Below, piece by piece: positions 1-6,996 of a DNA stretch of 17,202 nucleotides (its first letter is position 1; every line of letters starts with the position of its first letter). A program made the position numbers and the translations under genes. Origin of the DNA: Bacillota bacterium. GTDB lineage: Bacteria; Bacillota; UBA4882; UBA8346. The DNA is taken from the NCBI GenBank assembly GCA_023415835.1, contig JAEZJK010000009.1:1-17202 (forward strand), given 5' to 3'. Below the pieces are notes generated by a model. That model had not been told where the DNA came from, ran no database searches, and was given only the letters and a program-made list of their open reading frames with translations.

Positions 1-668
1 CGGTTGATCTCCGCCTTTTGCACCATGTTGTCGCGGGGTACGAAATAAATCATTTGAGTACCCAATCGTTTGGCCAATTGTTCAATCATTTGTTGTTCGT
101 TATCAACTTTCCGGCTGTTGCAAATTAACCCACCCAAACGAACGCCGCCGGCTTCGGCGTATTTACGGATCCCTTTACAAATGTTGTTCGCGGCATACAT
201 GGCCATCATCTCGCCGGAGACTACAATATAGATCTCTTCCGCTTTTTTTTCACGGATCGGCATGGCAAACCCACCGCAAACAACGTCACCTAAAACATCG
301 AAGAAAACATAATCCAATTTTTTATCTGCTTCGAAGGCTCCCAGTTGTTCCAAGAGGTTAATGGATGTAATGATACCCCTGCCGGCGCAACCAACCCCCG
401 GTTCCGGTCCGCCGGATTCCACACAGCAGGTGTCACTAAAACCGGTCCGCATGATTTCATCCAATTCCACATCTTCGCCCTCATCCCGTAAAGTGTCCAA
501 AACCGACTTTTGAGCCAAGCCTCCCAGTAATAAACGGGTAGAGTCAGCTTTCGGGTCGCAACCGACTACCATTACTTTTTTCCCCATTTCCGCCAAACCG
601 GCGACTGTGTTTTGAGTGGTGGTCGATTTACCGATGCCACCCTTACCGTAAATAGCGATTTTTCTCAT
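1..668 (-). CDS. nifH: Nitrogenase iron protein NifH (5' part; C-terminus off the left edge)
   Basis: This is the dinitrogenase reductase, a homodimeric ATPase that passes electrons from its single [4Fe-4S] cluster to the MoFe protein in the cytoplasm. About 222 codons are present of the usual 270-290. The N-terminal P-loop GKGGIGKSTTTQN is at residues 8-20 and CDPKADST at about 37-44. The two cluster cysteines are in GVGCAGRG (Cys94) and DVVCGGF (Cys131). Arg97, beside the first cysteine, is the residue ADP-ribosylated in species that have the DraT/DraG system. The ATG is preceded by AAAGGTGGG at a good distance, which fixes the start. The gene diverges from pgi. Other nif genes would be expected further left, outside the window. 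The reading frame is clean and the conservation is very high, so the family is certain. Whether it is the Mo-type nifH or an alternative-nitrogenase paralogue cannot be settled without the neighbours. Confidence 0.97.
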   Translation of the reverse strand, partial: MRKIAIYGKGGIGKSTTTQNTVAGLAEMGKKVMVVGCDPKADSTRLLLGGLAQKSVLDTLRDEGEDVELDEIMRTGFSDTCCVESGGPEPGVGCAGRGIITSINLLEQLGAFEADKKLDYVFFDVLGDVVCGGFAMPIREKKAEEIYIVVSGEMMAMYAANNICKGIRKYAEAGGVRLGGLICNSRKVDNEQQMIEQLAKRLGTQMIYFVPRDNMVQKAEIN

Positions 669-702
669 TTTATTCCCACCTTTCTCTAGAACTAATGTTA
701 AA

Positions 703-731
703 AACTTACACTAGGAAAAACTCAAAGTCAA
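703..731 (-). promoter_or_regulatory. Candidate sigma-A promoter for nifH
   Basis: On the minus strand TTGACT (726-731) is followed after 17 bases by TAAGTT (703-708), about 35 bases upstream of the nifH ATG. The -35 is good and the -10 is poor. I saw no sigma-54 GG-N10-GC element in this spacer. Confidence 0.35.
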
Positions 732-797
732 TGGAGTTACTAACATATACACAGCAATACGGTTATAAATAAAGTTACATAATAAAACGTTCTTCCA

Positions 798-825
798 TTG
801 AGGGTTATTTATACCGGTATATATT
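798..825 (+). promoter_or_regulatory. Candidate pgi promoter overlapping a palindrome
   Basis: TTGAGG (798-803), a 16-base spacer and TATATT (820-825) form a sigma-A-like promoter pointing to pgi, leaving a leader of roughly 140 bases. The palindrome TATACCGGTATA (810-821) occupies the spacer and touches the -10, where a repressor would block polymerase. Regulation is inferred from position only. Confidence 0.3.
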
Positions 826-970
826 TAGTGACAGATCCATCTTGAATGGCAGGAGTTTTGGTTCCGTCGGAGAATAAAATGGAAAAGCAGGAAATATTAT
901 TGGGCCATGGTAATAAAAACGAGGATATTCGGTAATAGTTATTAAAAAATTGAGGTGTGGGGGTAAACTA

Positions 971-2329
971 GTGAAAAAAGGGTTAACTTTAAACTTAACT
1001 AAAACAGCTCCATATATCATCCCTGAAGAAATTAGGTTAATGGAAAGCCAGGCCATTGCAGCCCATGAACAGCTTCATAAAGGCACCGGCGCCGGTAATG
1101 ATTTTTTGGGATGGGTTGATCTTCCTATCAAATCCGATATACAGGAATTAAATGCAATTCAAAAGGCTGCCCGCCAAATTCGAGATACTTCGGAAGCCAT
1201 GGTTGTCATAGGGATTGGAGGTTCTTATCTGGGAGCCAGGGCTGCTATAGAAATGTTAACGCATTCTTTTGGGAACCGGTTTCGCAAAGAACAACAGCAG
1301 GGGCCGGAAATTTTTTATCTCGGGCAAACAATCAGCCCGACATATACCGCTGAACTACTTGAAGTTTTAGCAGAGAAAGATTTTACGGTTAACATTATTT
1401 CCAAATCCGGAACCACTACTGAACCAGCGGTCGCTTTCCGTTTGATTAAAGAATTATTAAACAAAAAATATGGCGCCGCAGGAGCGAAAGGGCGCATCTA
1501 TGCCACCACCGACCGAGCCAAAGGGGCTTTGAAAAGACTAGCTGATGCTGAAGGCTACACTCAGTTTGTAATTCCAGACGATGTCGGGGGCAGATATTCT
1601 GTTTTGACTCCGGTAGGCTTGCTACCGATTGCTGCCGCCGGGATTGACATTCAGGAGATGATGGATGGGGCCCGGGACGGTTTTGAAGCCTATCGGGAGC
1701 CTAATCTGGACGCAAATCCGGCTTATCAATATGCGGTGGCCCGGAACATCCTTTACCGCAAGGGAAAACTCATTGAAATCCTGGTTAATTACGAACCGAG
1801 CCTACATTATTTTGCGGAATGGTGGAAGCAACTGTTCGGGGAGAGTGAAGGCAAGAACCAGAAAGGAATCTTCCCGGCAGCATGTGATTTTTCAACCGAC
1901 TTGCATTCAATGGGCCAATATATTCAAGAGGGACGCCGCGATCTTTTCGAAACCGTGCTTTGGGTGGAAAAAACCCGGCGTTCGGTGGCCATTCCCAATG
2001 ATCCGGATAATATCGACGGTTTAAATTTCCTTTCCGGCCGGACAATGGAGCATGTCAATGAAAAGGCTTTTGAAGGCACGCTTTTGGCTCATCATGACGG
2101 CGGGGTTCCAAACATAGCGATTCGGATCCCGGAACTCACCCCTTATTATTTCGGGAACCTGGTCTATTTCTTTGAAAAAGCATGCGGCCTTAGCGGTTAC
2201 CTAAATGCGGTCAATCCCTTCGACCAACCGGGAGTTGAGGCTTATAAGAAGAATATGTTCGCTTTGTTGGGGAAACCCGGGTATGAGGCGGAGAAGGAAC
2301 GGCTGGAAGCTAGGTTAAACCGGGATTAG
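971..2329 (+). CDS. pgi: Glucose-6-phosphate isomerase
   Basis: This cytoplasmic enzyme interconverts glucose 6-phosphate and fructose 6-phosphate in glycolysis and gluconeogenesis. With the GTG at 971 it is 452 residues, the size of Bacillus-type enzymes. An upstream in-frame TTG at 950 overlaps the ribosome site (TTGAGGTG), so I prefer the GTG. Residues 80-88 are IGIGGSYLG. The sugar-phosphate loop SKSGTTTEP is at 144-152. PGI signature 1, DDVGGRYSVLTPVG, is at 203-216. Signature 2, FDQPGVEAYKK, is at 417-427, with the catalytic lysine near 426. GESEGKNQKG supplies the catalytic glutamate near 291, and LHSMGQ the histidine near 312. All key residues appear intact. It is probably monocistronic or weakly linked to aroA, because 168 bases with hairpins separate the two. 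Confidence 0.97.
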   Translation: MKKGLTLNLTKTAPYIIPEEIRLMESQAIAAHEQLHKGTGAGNDFLGWVDLPIKSDIQELNAIQKAARQIRDTSEAMVVIGIGGSYLGARAAIEMLTHSFGNRFRKEQQQGPEIFYLGQTISPTYTAELLEVLAEKDFTVNIISKSGTTTEPAVAFRLIKELLNKKYGAAGAKGRIYATTDRAKGALKRLADAEGYTQFVIPDDVGGRYSVLTPVGLLPIAAAGIDIQEMMDGARDGFEAYREPNLDANPAYQYAVARNILYRKGKLIEILVNYEPSLHYFAEWWKQLFGESEGKNQKGIFPAACDFSTDLHSMGQYIQEGRRDLFETVLWVEKTRRSVAIPNDPDNIDGLNFLSGRTMEHVNEKAFEGTLLAHHDGGVPNIAIRIPELTPYYFGNLVYFFEKACGLSGYLNAVNPFDQPGVEAYKKNMFALLGKPGYEAEKERLEARLNRD

Positions 2330-2362
2330 CCGTATAAGGGTTTGATTTTAAAAATCAGTTTC

Positions 2363-2423
2363 AATCTGTGTAAATCCTGTCTATGAAGATTTAATAGACA
2401 GGACTAACGGGATTCACAGGATT
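2363..2423. repeat. Imperfect hairpin built on ACAGGATT-type words
   Basis: ATCCTGTCTAT at about 2374-2384 pairs with ATAGACAGGA (2394-2403) across a 9-base loop, giving 10 perfect base pairs. Beyond these, AATCTGTG on the left faces CACAGGATT on the right with a bulge. The words ACAGGA, GGGATTCACAGGATT and AATCCTGT resemble an intergenic hairpin repeat that I recall from many bacterial genomes. Membership of that family is from memory and untested. It follows pgi without a T-run, so it is not a classical terminator. Confidence 0.55.
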
Positions 2424-2428
2424 ATTAA

Positions 2429-2444
2429 GATAGCTTTAGCTATC
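2429..2444. other. Short palindrome GATAGCTTTAGCTATC
   Basis: This is a 7-bp perfect inverted repeat around TT, 53 bases upstream of the aroA ATG. It could be an operator or a small RNA hairpin in the aroA leader. No T-tract follows, so it is unlikely to be a terminator. Confidence 0.35.
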
Positions 2445-2497
2445 AATAATCATCTTTCTCATAATATTTTTCTTTCCGGGTTGAGGTAAACGAAACG

Positions 2498-3811
2498 ATG
2501 TCCGATAAAGAATTTTACGATGTACCGGCAATCCAGGGTTCCTTAAACTTCTCAGTGGAGGTGCCGGGTTCCAAAAGCATTACCAACCGGGCTTTATTGA
2601 TTGCTGCTTTATGCGGCCGAACGGTGCGGCTGAGCAACGTACTGTTCAGTGAGGACAGCCGGAATTTTATGGACTGCCTGGCTAGGCTGGGATTTGTTAT
2701 TGAAATTAATGAGGCTTCGAAAGAAGTCGCGGTTACCGGTAACAACGGGGACATCCCGAACCAGCGGGTCAATATTAATGTGGGGAGCGCCGGGACGGCA
2801 GCCCGGTTTTTGACTGCGTTATTAGCCGTTTCTCAAGGCGAGTATTTGATCGAAGCTTCTCCGCAAATGGCGGCCCGGCCGATGAAACCATTGCTAAAGG
2901 CCTTAAAGTCCATGGGAGCCCGGTTTGAATTTTTAGGCCAGCCCGATTGCCTTCCGTTTCGATTGAAAGGGGCAGGTTCGCCGGATGGGTCGGTAATTCT
3001 GGAGGCCAAGATCAGCAGTCAATTTTTAAGCGCCTTATTGATAGTGGGCGGTTTGGGGAAGACCGGGCTGGAGATTGAACTTGCCGGGGAACTGGCGGCC
3101 AAGCCTTATATAGAAATGACCATCAGGATGATGGGCGAATTCGGTGTGGAAGTTGAGACAGACGATTTTCGCAAATTTAAAGTGCCAACCCAGAGGTATC
3201 TTGGGAGAGATTTTCAGATTGAGCCGGATGTCTCCAATGCCTGTTATTTTTGGGCGATGGCCGTTCTCACCGGAGGAACGGCGTTGGTAAAGGGAGTCCC
3301 TTTGGATTCGCTTCAAGGCGATATGCAGTTTTTAAAGGTGTTAAAAGATTTGGGCGGCCGAGTGGGTGAAAGGGATGGCGGGATTTATGTGGAAGGACCT
3401 CCGGGAGGGGAATTCCGGGGGATCCAAGCCGATCTTGGTGGGACTCCGGACCAGACAATGACTTTGGCGGCATTGGCTCCTTATGCTTCCTCACCAACTG
3501 TGATTCGGAACATAGGCTTAATTAAGTACCATGAATCAAACCGGATCGCCGCGATTATCACCGAGTTAAAGCGAATGGGAGTTCAGGCGGAAGAAATTGA
3601 TGATGGGATCGTGATTCATCCGGGTAAACCCCATGGGGCCGAGATAGAGACTTATAATGACCACAGGATGGCAATGGCTTTCGCATTGATGGGATCAAGA
3701 ACACCGGGCATCCGGATTAAAAATCCGGGTTGTACCGGGAAGACGTTTGAGAATTATTTTGGAATTTTTGATCGGATTGTCAAGGGGAGGAATAGTCAGG
3801 AATCAGTATGA
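2498..3811 (+). CDS. aroA: 3-phosphoshikimate 1-carboxyvinyltransferase (EPSP synthase)
   Basis: This enzyme transfers the enolpyruvyl group of PEP to shikimate 3-phosphate, the sixth step of the shikimate pathway. It has 437 residues, the family size (about 430). PGSKSITNR (23-31) binds shikimate 3-phosphate, and GSAGTAAR (96-103) is the PEP/glyphosate loop. RPMKPLLKAL is at 127-136, KISSQFLSAL at 171-180 and the catalytic aspartate region GTPDQTM at 315-321. Signature 2, KYHESNRIAAIITE, is at 343-356, with His where many members have Lys; the PROSITE pattern allows this. YNDHRMAM is at 386-393. The residue equivalent to E. coli Pro101 is Phe104, while the Gly96 and Thr97 equivalents are kept. 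GAGGT stands 10 bases before the ATG. The 3' end abuts the repeat-rich accessory stretch. Confidence 0.96.
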   Translation: MSDKEFYDVPAIQGSLNFSVEVPGSKSITNRALLIAALCGRTVRLSNVLFSEDSRNFMDCLARLGFVIEINEASKEVAVTGNNGDIPNQRVNINVGSAGTAARFLTALLAVSQGEYLIEASPQMAARPMKPLLKALKSMGARFEFLGQPDCLPFRLKGAGSPDGSVILEAKISSQFLSALLIVGGLGKTGLEIELAGELAAKPYIEMTIRMMGEFGVEVETDDFRKFKVPTQRYLGRDFQIEPDVSNACYFWAMAVLTGGTALVKGVPLDSLQGDMQFLKVLKDLGGRVGERDGGIYVEGPPGGEFRGIQADLGGTPDQTMTLAALAPYASSPTVIRNIGLIKYHESNRIAAIITELKRMGVQAEEIDDGIVIHPGKPHGAEIETYNDHRMAMAFALMGSRTPGIRIKNPGCTGKTFENYFGIFDRIVKGRNSQESV

Positions 3812-3851
3812 TTTTGGCTTATGCTTCGATGACAATAGATTTTTGTTAGCT

Positions 3852-4092
3852 ACTCTCAAGGTAGAAGGTCGAACTTCGGAAGTAGAAAATTCAACTTCCG
3901 AGGTACTAAATAGAGCTTCGGAGGTAGAAATTTGGGCTTCCAATGTACTCATTGGAACTTCCGGGCTAGAAATTTGTACTTCAAAGGTACTAATTAGAAC
4001 TTCTGAGGTAGAAAATTGGATTTCAAAAGTATTAATTAGAGCTTCGGAAGTAGAAACTTGGACCTCGAAAGTATTAATTGGAACTTGGGAAG
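3852..4092. repeat. Tandem array of 21-bp units (11 full copies plus a partial)
   Basis: Eleven degenerate 21-bp units run from 3852 to 4082, and a partial twelfth runs into the inverted-repeat element at 4093. Units start with ACTTC/GCTTC, then a near-palindrome such as ACTTCGGAAGT. They alternate between a GTAGAAA type and a GTACTAA/GTATTAA type, so the higher-order period is 42 bp. Because 21 is divisible by three, one plus-strand frame stays open and would encode imperfect heptapeptides (TSEVENW, ISKVLIR and similar). That frame begins inside aroA, has no ribosome site of its own and ends within the adjoining element. I therefore treat the array as a minisatellite rather than a gene. Confidence 0.85.
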
Positions 4093-4212
4093 TTAGGCGG
4101 TTTCATAATTCCTTTTTTCCGGCTTCGCATACAATATATTGATAGACTAAAATAAAACCTACACTATATATTGCATGCGAAGATAAATTTTTGTAATTAT
4201 GAAACTCGCTCA
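4093..4212. mobile_element. 120-bp MITE-like inverted-repeat element, copy 1
   Basis: The ends TTAGGCGGTTTCATAATT and, inverted, TGAGCGAGTTTCATAATT form imperfect terminal repeats of 18 bp with 4 mismatches. Inside, CTTCGCATACAATATAT (4123-4139) pairs with 4166-4182 in 16 of 17 positions, so a single strand can fold into one long, interrupted hairpin. A second copy at 9619-9738 has the same length and orientation and differs at two bases. There is no room for a transposase. No target duplication is evident around this copy. A MITE, a large REP-like sequence or a structured RNA are all possible. Confidence 0.75.
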
Positions 4213-4453
4213 AGTAGTGATTCATCAAAAAATCAATGCTCACACCGGCCTTGTTGCAATAATGTCAGCAGTCTGGCGGGCTCTCTGTAACGGGCTGCTG
4301 ACATTATAATCCGGCGGGTAATACTCAACCAGCCACTCCCCTAATCAGGCAGCTTGTTTTTTACCGATATCGGTCAAAGTTTGGTAAATCGACCTACGGA
4401 GGAGCATCCTCCCCAATATAGTAGGGAGGTTTTCACGTTCCCAAGTACGCGAA
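4213..4453. other. Non-coding stretch with a 13-bp perfect inverted repeat
   Basis: ATAATGTCAGCAG (4259-4271) and CTGCTGACATTAT (4295-4307) are perfect inverses separated by 23 bases. Neither side has a T-run, so an intrinsic terminator is unlikely. An operator, an IS end or a structured transcript is possible. The rest of the stretch has no gene I can support. Confidence 0.5.
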
Positions 4454-4693
4454 GTGATCCTTCCGAGTGCTAAAACGGCACTGGCGAACGCCTCGTCCAC
4501 TATTGCCGGAATGGTGCCTTGGTTAGAAAGGGTTCCCGGATTAACAATTATTACAAACTCGGTGACCATTGCTTATGATGCCATGAATACTCTCCATCAA
4601 AGCAATCTGTTTATCATCGGGAGTGGTCGATCCGGACAGAGCCAACACCACCAGCATCCGAAGACTGACATAATCACATGTTTAATTTCTTAG
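4388..4693 (+). pseudogene. Possible relic of a DeoR-family regulator (effector domain)
   Basis: An open plus-strand frame with no good start reads through LERVPGLTIITNSVTIAYD and then LFIIGSGRSG. This resembles the C-terminal sugar-phosphate sensor of DeoR regulators, where a motif like LTVVTNS followed by a strand ending in GG is typical. The N-terminal helix-turn-helix and the end of the sensor domain are missing, and the last 20 bases overlap the EFR1-type gene on the other strand. The only start-like codon is a GTG at 4454 without a ribosome site. The match is weak and short. A minus-strand frame (4345-4569) is also open, but I recognise nothing in it. Confidence 0.3.
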
Positions 4694-5474
4694 CCTGATT
4701 TAGAATGCCTGATATATCAATATCGGGGTGATGATATCTTTTACGCATTGAGGTATCCTTTCCATATTGAATAGCTTTTTCAGGGCACCACTGCAGACAA
4801 GCCAAGCATTGTTCGCATTTCCTCTTCCATATTGGTTTTCCGCCATCCATATCTATATTGGACACCGGACATATCTTTTGACAGATACCGCATTGATTGC
4901 ATTTTTCATCGATCCAGAAATCTCGATCCATTTCCGGAATATGTTTGGCTGAAAGATTGTAAATTAAACTTGAAAATATTAAATTTACCAAAAAATTGCT
5001 GTTTTCCTTTTTCCCTTGCCGGTTGGTATTAATATATTCCGCAATAATTTTAACCTTCTTACTCCAATTATCAAACATTTTCTTTTGCTTTTCTTCGGCA
5101 ATCGCCCCATACATCGGTGTGTAATTACCGGGCATTGCCACGGCAAAACCTGCCGCCAGCTTTCCTCCACAACTCTCTAACGTTTTTTCTAATATGTTGA
5201 TGGTAGCTCCCGGCATGCCGCCATATGTTACCACGGCGTAGATAGATTTATCCTTAAGATTTTCGATGCTTTTGACAAATCTTTCAATGATGAGCGGTAT
5301 TCCCCACATATAAACCGGAAACACAATTACTGCGGTTTTTGGATTAATTTTAATAGCGCCTTTGCTTATTGCAGATGGAATAGAAATCAGTTCACCCTCG
5401 ATTTCCCTGGCAATATCTTTTGCCACTACCAACGAATTTCCTGTGCCTGTAAAGTAATACACCTCTGCCTTCAT
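4674..5474 (-). CDS. EFR1-type flavodoxin/ferredoxin fusion protein
   Basis: This is a 266-residue cytoplasmic electron carrier that joins an N-terminal flavodoxin-like domain to a C-terminal bacterial ferredoxin domain. Residues 9-14 (TGTGNS) form the FMN phosphate loop. VFPVYMWGIP (51-60) and the TYGG region (83-86) match flavin-contact segments of flavodoxins. Two CxxCxxCxxxCP clusters are complete: Cys192/195/198/202 and Cys220/223/226/230, for two [4Fe-4S] centres. The start at 5474 is chosen because AAGGGGG lies 6 bases upstream; a longer frame to 5513 lacks that support. The gene stands alone. Its redox partners cannot be told from the context, but the protein fits an anaerobic lifestyle. 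The overlap with the relic frame on the plus strand is only at the 3' end. Confidence 0.88.
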   Translation of the reverse strand: MKAEVYYFTGTGNSLVVAKDIAREIEGELISIPSAISKGAIKINPKTAVIVFPVYMWGIPLIIERFVKSIENLKDKSIYAVVTYGGMPGATINILEKTLESCGGKLAAGFAVAMPGNYTPMYGAIAEEKQKKMFDNWSKKVKIIAEYINTNRQGKKENSNFLVNLIFSSLIYNLSAKHIPEMDRDFWIDEKCNQCGICQKICPVSNIDMDGGKPIWKRKCEQCLACLQWCPEKAIQYGKDTSMRKRYHHPDIDISGILNQAKKLNM

Positions 5475-5499
5475 TACAATCCCCCTTTTTTTATAATAA

Positions 5500-5604
5500 T
5501 CAATCAGCTTCATCCTGATGCAATTGTTTTAAAAGTCCTAAGCCTACTTTCAAAATCCGCCGCACCGCGTGCCATGGTTGAGTGAAGTCTAATTTTACTG
5601 GCCC
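5500..5604 (-). pseudogene. Short coding-like remnant upstream of the EFR1-type gene
   Basis: A minus-strand frame without a start reads FTQPWHAVRRILKVGLGL and then KQLHQDEAD before a stop, 26 bases ahead of the EFR1-type start codon. It looks like the last helices of a protein whose front is missing, possibly a regulator gene formerly paired with the EFR1-type gene. I cannot name a family. It could be chance. Confidence 0.2.
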
Positions 5605-5704
5605 TTATCCATCCTATATGTATAAGAATTTGTTTCCTTTCCGCCTCAAACTTGGATTTTAAATTTTTCCAACTTGACGTTTTGATCTCATTAAATTATT
5701 AAAA

Positions 5705-6944
5705 TCAGATTATCTTTGGTAAAACATCAGAGCTTTTCAATGTCACTTCCCGTGTACCGCTATCATTGACAATTCGTAAACGCAAGGTCAAATCTACAGC
5801 GTCATATAAAACTGATAAATATTCTTCAAAAGTGATATTGGATAGTTGATTACCGTTCACAAGCGCAATATTGGTGATCTCATCGCCGATTTTCAAACCG
5901 TTCTGCTCCGTCGAAGACCCTTCCCACAATCCTACAATCTTTAATTTACCGTTTGGATCGCGTTGCGCTCTAAACCCGAAAACATTCAGATTAGTCTTAA
6001 ATGGCTTTCCATTAGGGCAAAGATACATTAACGATTTAGGATAGTCAATCGTCACCTTAAAATGCGCTAAAAAATCGTTTGTGATCAGAATCCCTACATC
6101 ACCGGTAATACCAACCGGCAAATTATTGACTTTAAAGGTTCCCATTTCCAAACTGGTTATCCGTGAACTCATGGAACTACCACCACTAAAGGCTCCGACA
6201 CTAGTAACTCCCCGTTCATTCATTACTTTACAATCTAGCTCCGGTCGAATCTTCTCCAAAAGTTTGGTAGGAAATAATAAATAATCACTGCCACAACCGG
6301 CTGCTCCCGTATCGATACGCCCAACAAAAGTTTAAGAACCAACCTTAATCTCTGTACTAACCTGCCCAAGATTATTTTGCATTAATTTAATCATATACCC
6401 GGTTTGAGCGTTAGGTCCACTGTTTGATCTGTCATTATGGGCAAAAATCAGTTCTTTTTTACGATAGTCAATACTAACCCGAAATAATTTTAAAAAATTG
6501 CTTTCAAGTATACCATCCATTTTCAAGCCGAAAGATTCTATACTTTTAAGGTCATCTACGAATGAACCTAAATTTTTAACTACTACATTACCAACCTGAA
6601 GTTTTAAATGAATAGCATCTGCACTTTGTCGTTCTTTATTTACATCAACCATAGTCCCACCTGGTACAGCTACAATTTTCAGCTCGTTAACTATTTTTTA
6701 CTTATTACCATAGGAGCCGCACTATCTAATAAAAACGTATATTCTTCGAGACTATCGTTAATTATAGTCTTAACCAGAATATGCCCGCCAAATGTTTGAT
6801 AAGGGACTGTATATGTTCCTGCTTCACTTGTAACACTGCCATCCAATAAAGCCCATCCCTGTTCACATTGGCCAATGGAACTAGTTACAATTATTAGTAA
6901 TGATACTAAAAAACCGATAGGCATTTTTTCATTAATTGAAGCAT
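5705..6944 (-). pseudogene. Secreted retropepsin-like aspartic protease with PDZ domain, disrupted
   Basis: Reassembled, the product would be about 413 residues. It has a signal peptide (FLVSLLIIVTSSIG), a first retropepsin-like half with FLLDSAAPMVIS, a second half with RIDTGAAG, and a C-terminal PDZ domain (VGLWEGSSTEQNGLKIGDEI). AAAGGAGGG (6949-6957) serves the ATG at 6942-6944. Three lesions break it. At A6 (6924-6929) the frame set by that ATG would end after 12 codons, and a -1 shift gives the signal peptide. At A6 (6694-6699) the frame runs straight into TAG, and a -1 shift restores KIVNELKIV. At 6332-6334 an in-frame TAA separates KVGS from TFVGRIDTG. Both shifts have the form AAA AAA T and the same direction. 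A decayed gene is most likely; homopolymer sequencing error could explain the two shifts but not the TAA. Confidence 0.8.
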
Positions 6945-6954
6945 TACACCCTCC

Positions 6955-6996
6955 TTTAGATATGTTTAACCAACATTTAGATATGTTTAACCAACA
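6955..6996. repeat. Exact 21-bp tandem duplication
   Basis: A 21-base unit beginning TTTAGATATG and ending AACCAACA occurs twice without a mismatch (6955-6975 and 6976-6996). It lies directly upstream of, and just overlaps, the ribosome site of the protease pseudogene. The sequence is unrelated to the other arrays, but the period is the same. Confidence 0.85.

Larger units (their letters stand above)
669..970. other. Divergent nifH-pgi intergenic region
   Basis: This AT-rich spacer holds the two divergent promoter candidates and the two ribosome binding sites. It also has a 12-bp perfect palindrome, TATACCGGTATA (810-821), and the hexamer AGTTAC repeated in direct orientation near 735 and 773. 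No convincing coding sequence is present; the open frames here have no ribosome site and no recognisable protein. Confidence 0.6.

Noticed and set aside
950..970. TTG at 950 as the pgi start
   Set aside because: It overlaps the ribosome binding site and adds residues (MRCGGKL) that do not fit the family; the GTG at 971 fits.
669..970. Sigma-54 promoter for nifH
   Set aside because: No GG-N10-GC pair at a suitable distance was seen on the minus strand; a sigma-A-like promoter fits better.
3852..4092. CRISPR array
   Set aside because: The 21-bp units are directly adjacent with no unique spacers, and no cas gene is present.
3747..4142. 131-codon plus-strand frame overlapping the aroA 3' end
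   Set aside because: It starts inside aroA, has no ribosome site, its body is the 21-bp array and its end lies in the 120-bp element, so it is better explained by repeat length than by a gene.
4345..4569. Minus-strand 74-codon frame
   Set aside because: No ribosome site or recognisable motif; the plus strand of the same stretch gives the better, though weak, match.
6691..6700. Programmed -1 ribosomal frameshift in the protease gene
   Set aside because: The A6 tract before TAG is suggestive, but the heptamer is not the classical X XXY YYZ form, no downstream stimulatory stem is obvious, and a further in-frame TAA shows decay. Kept only as a finding to test.
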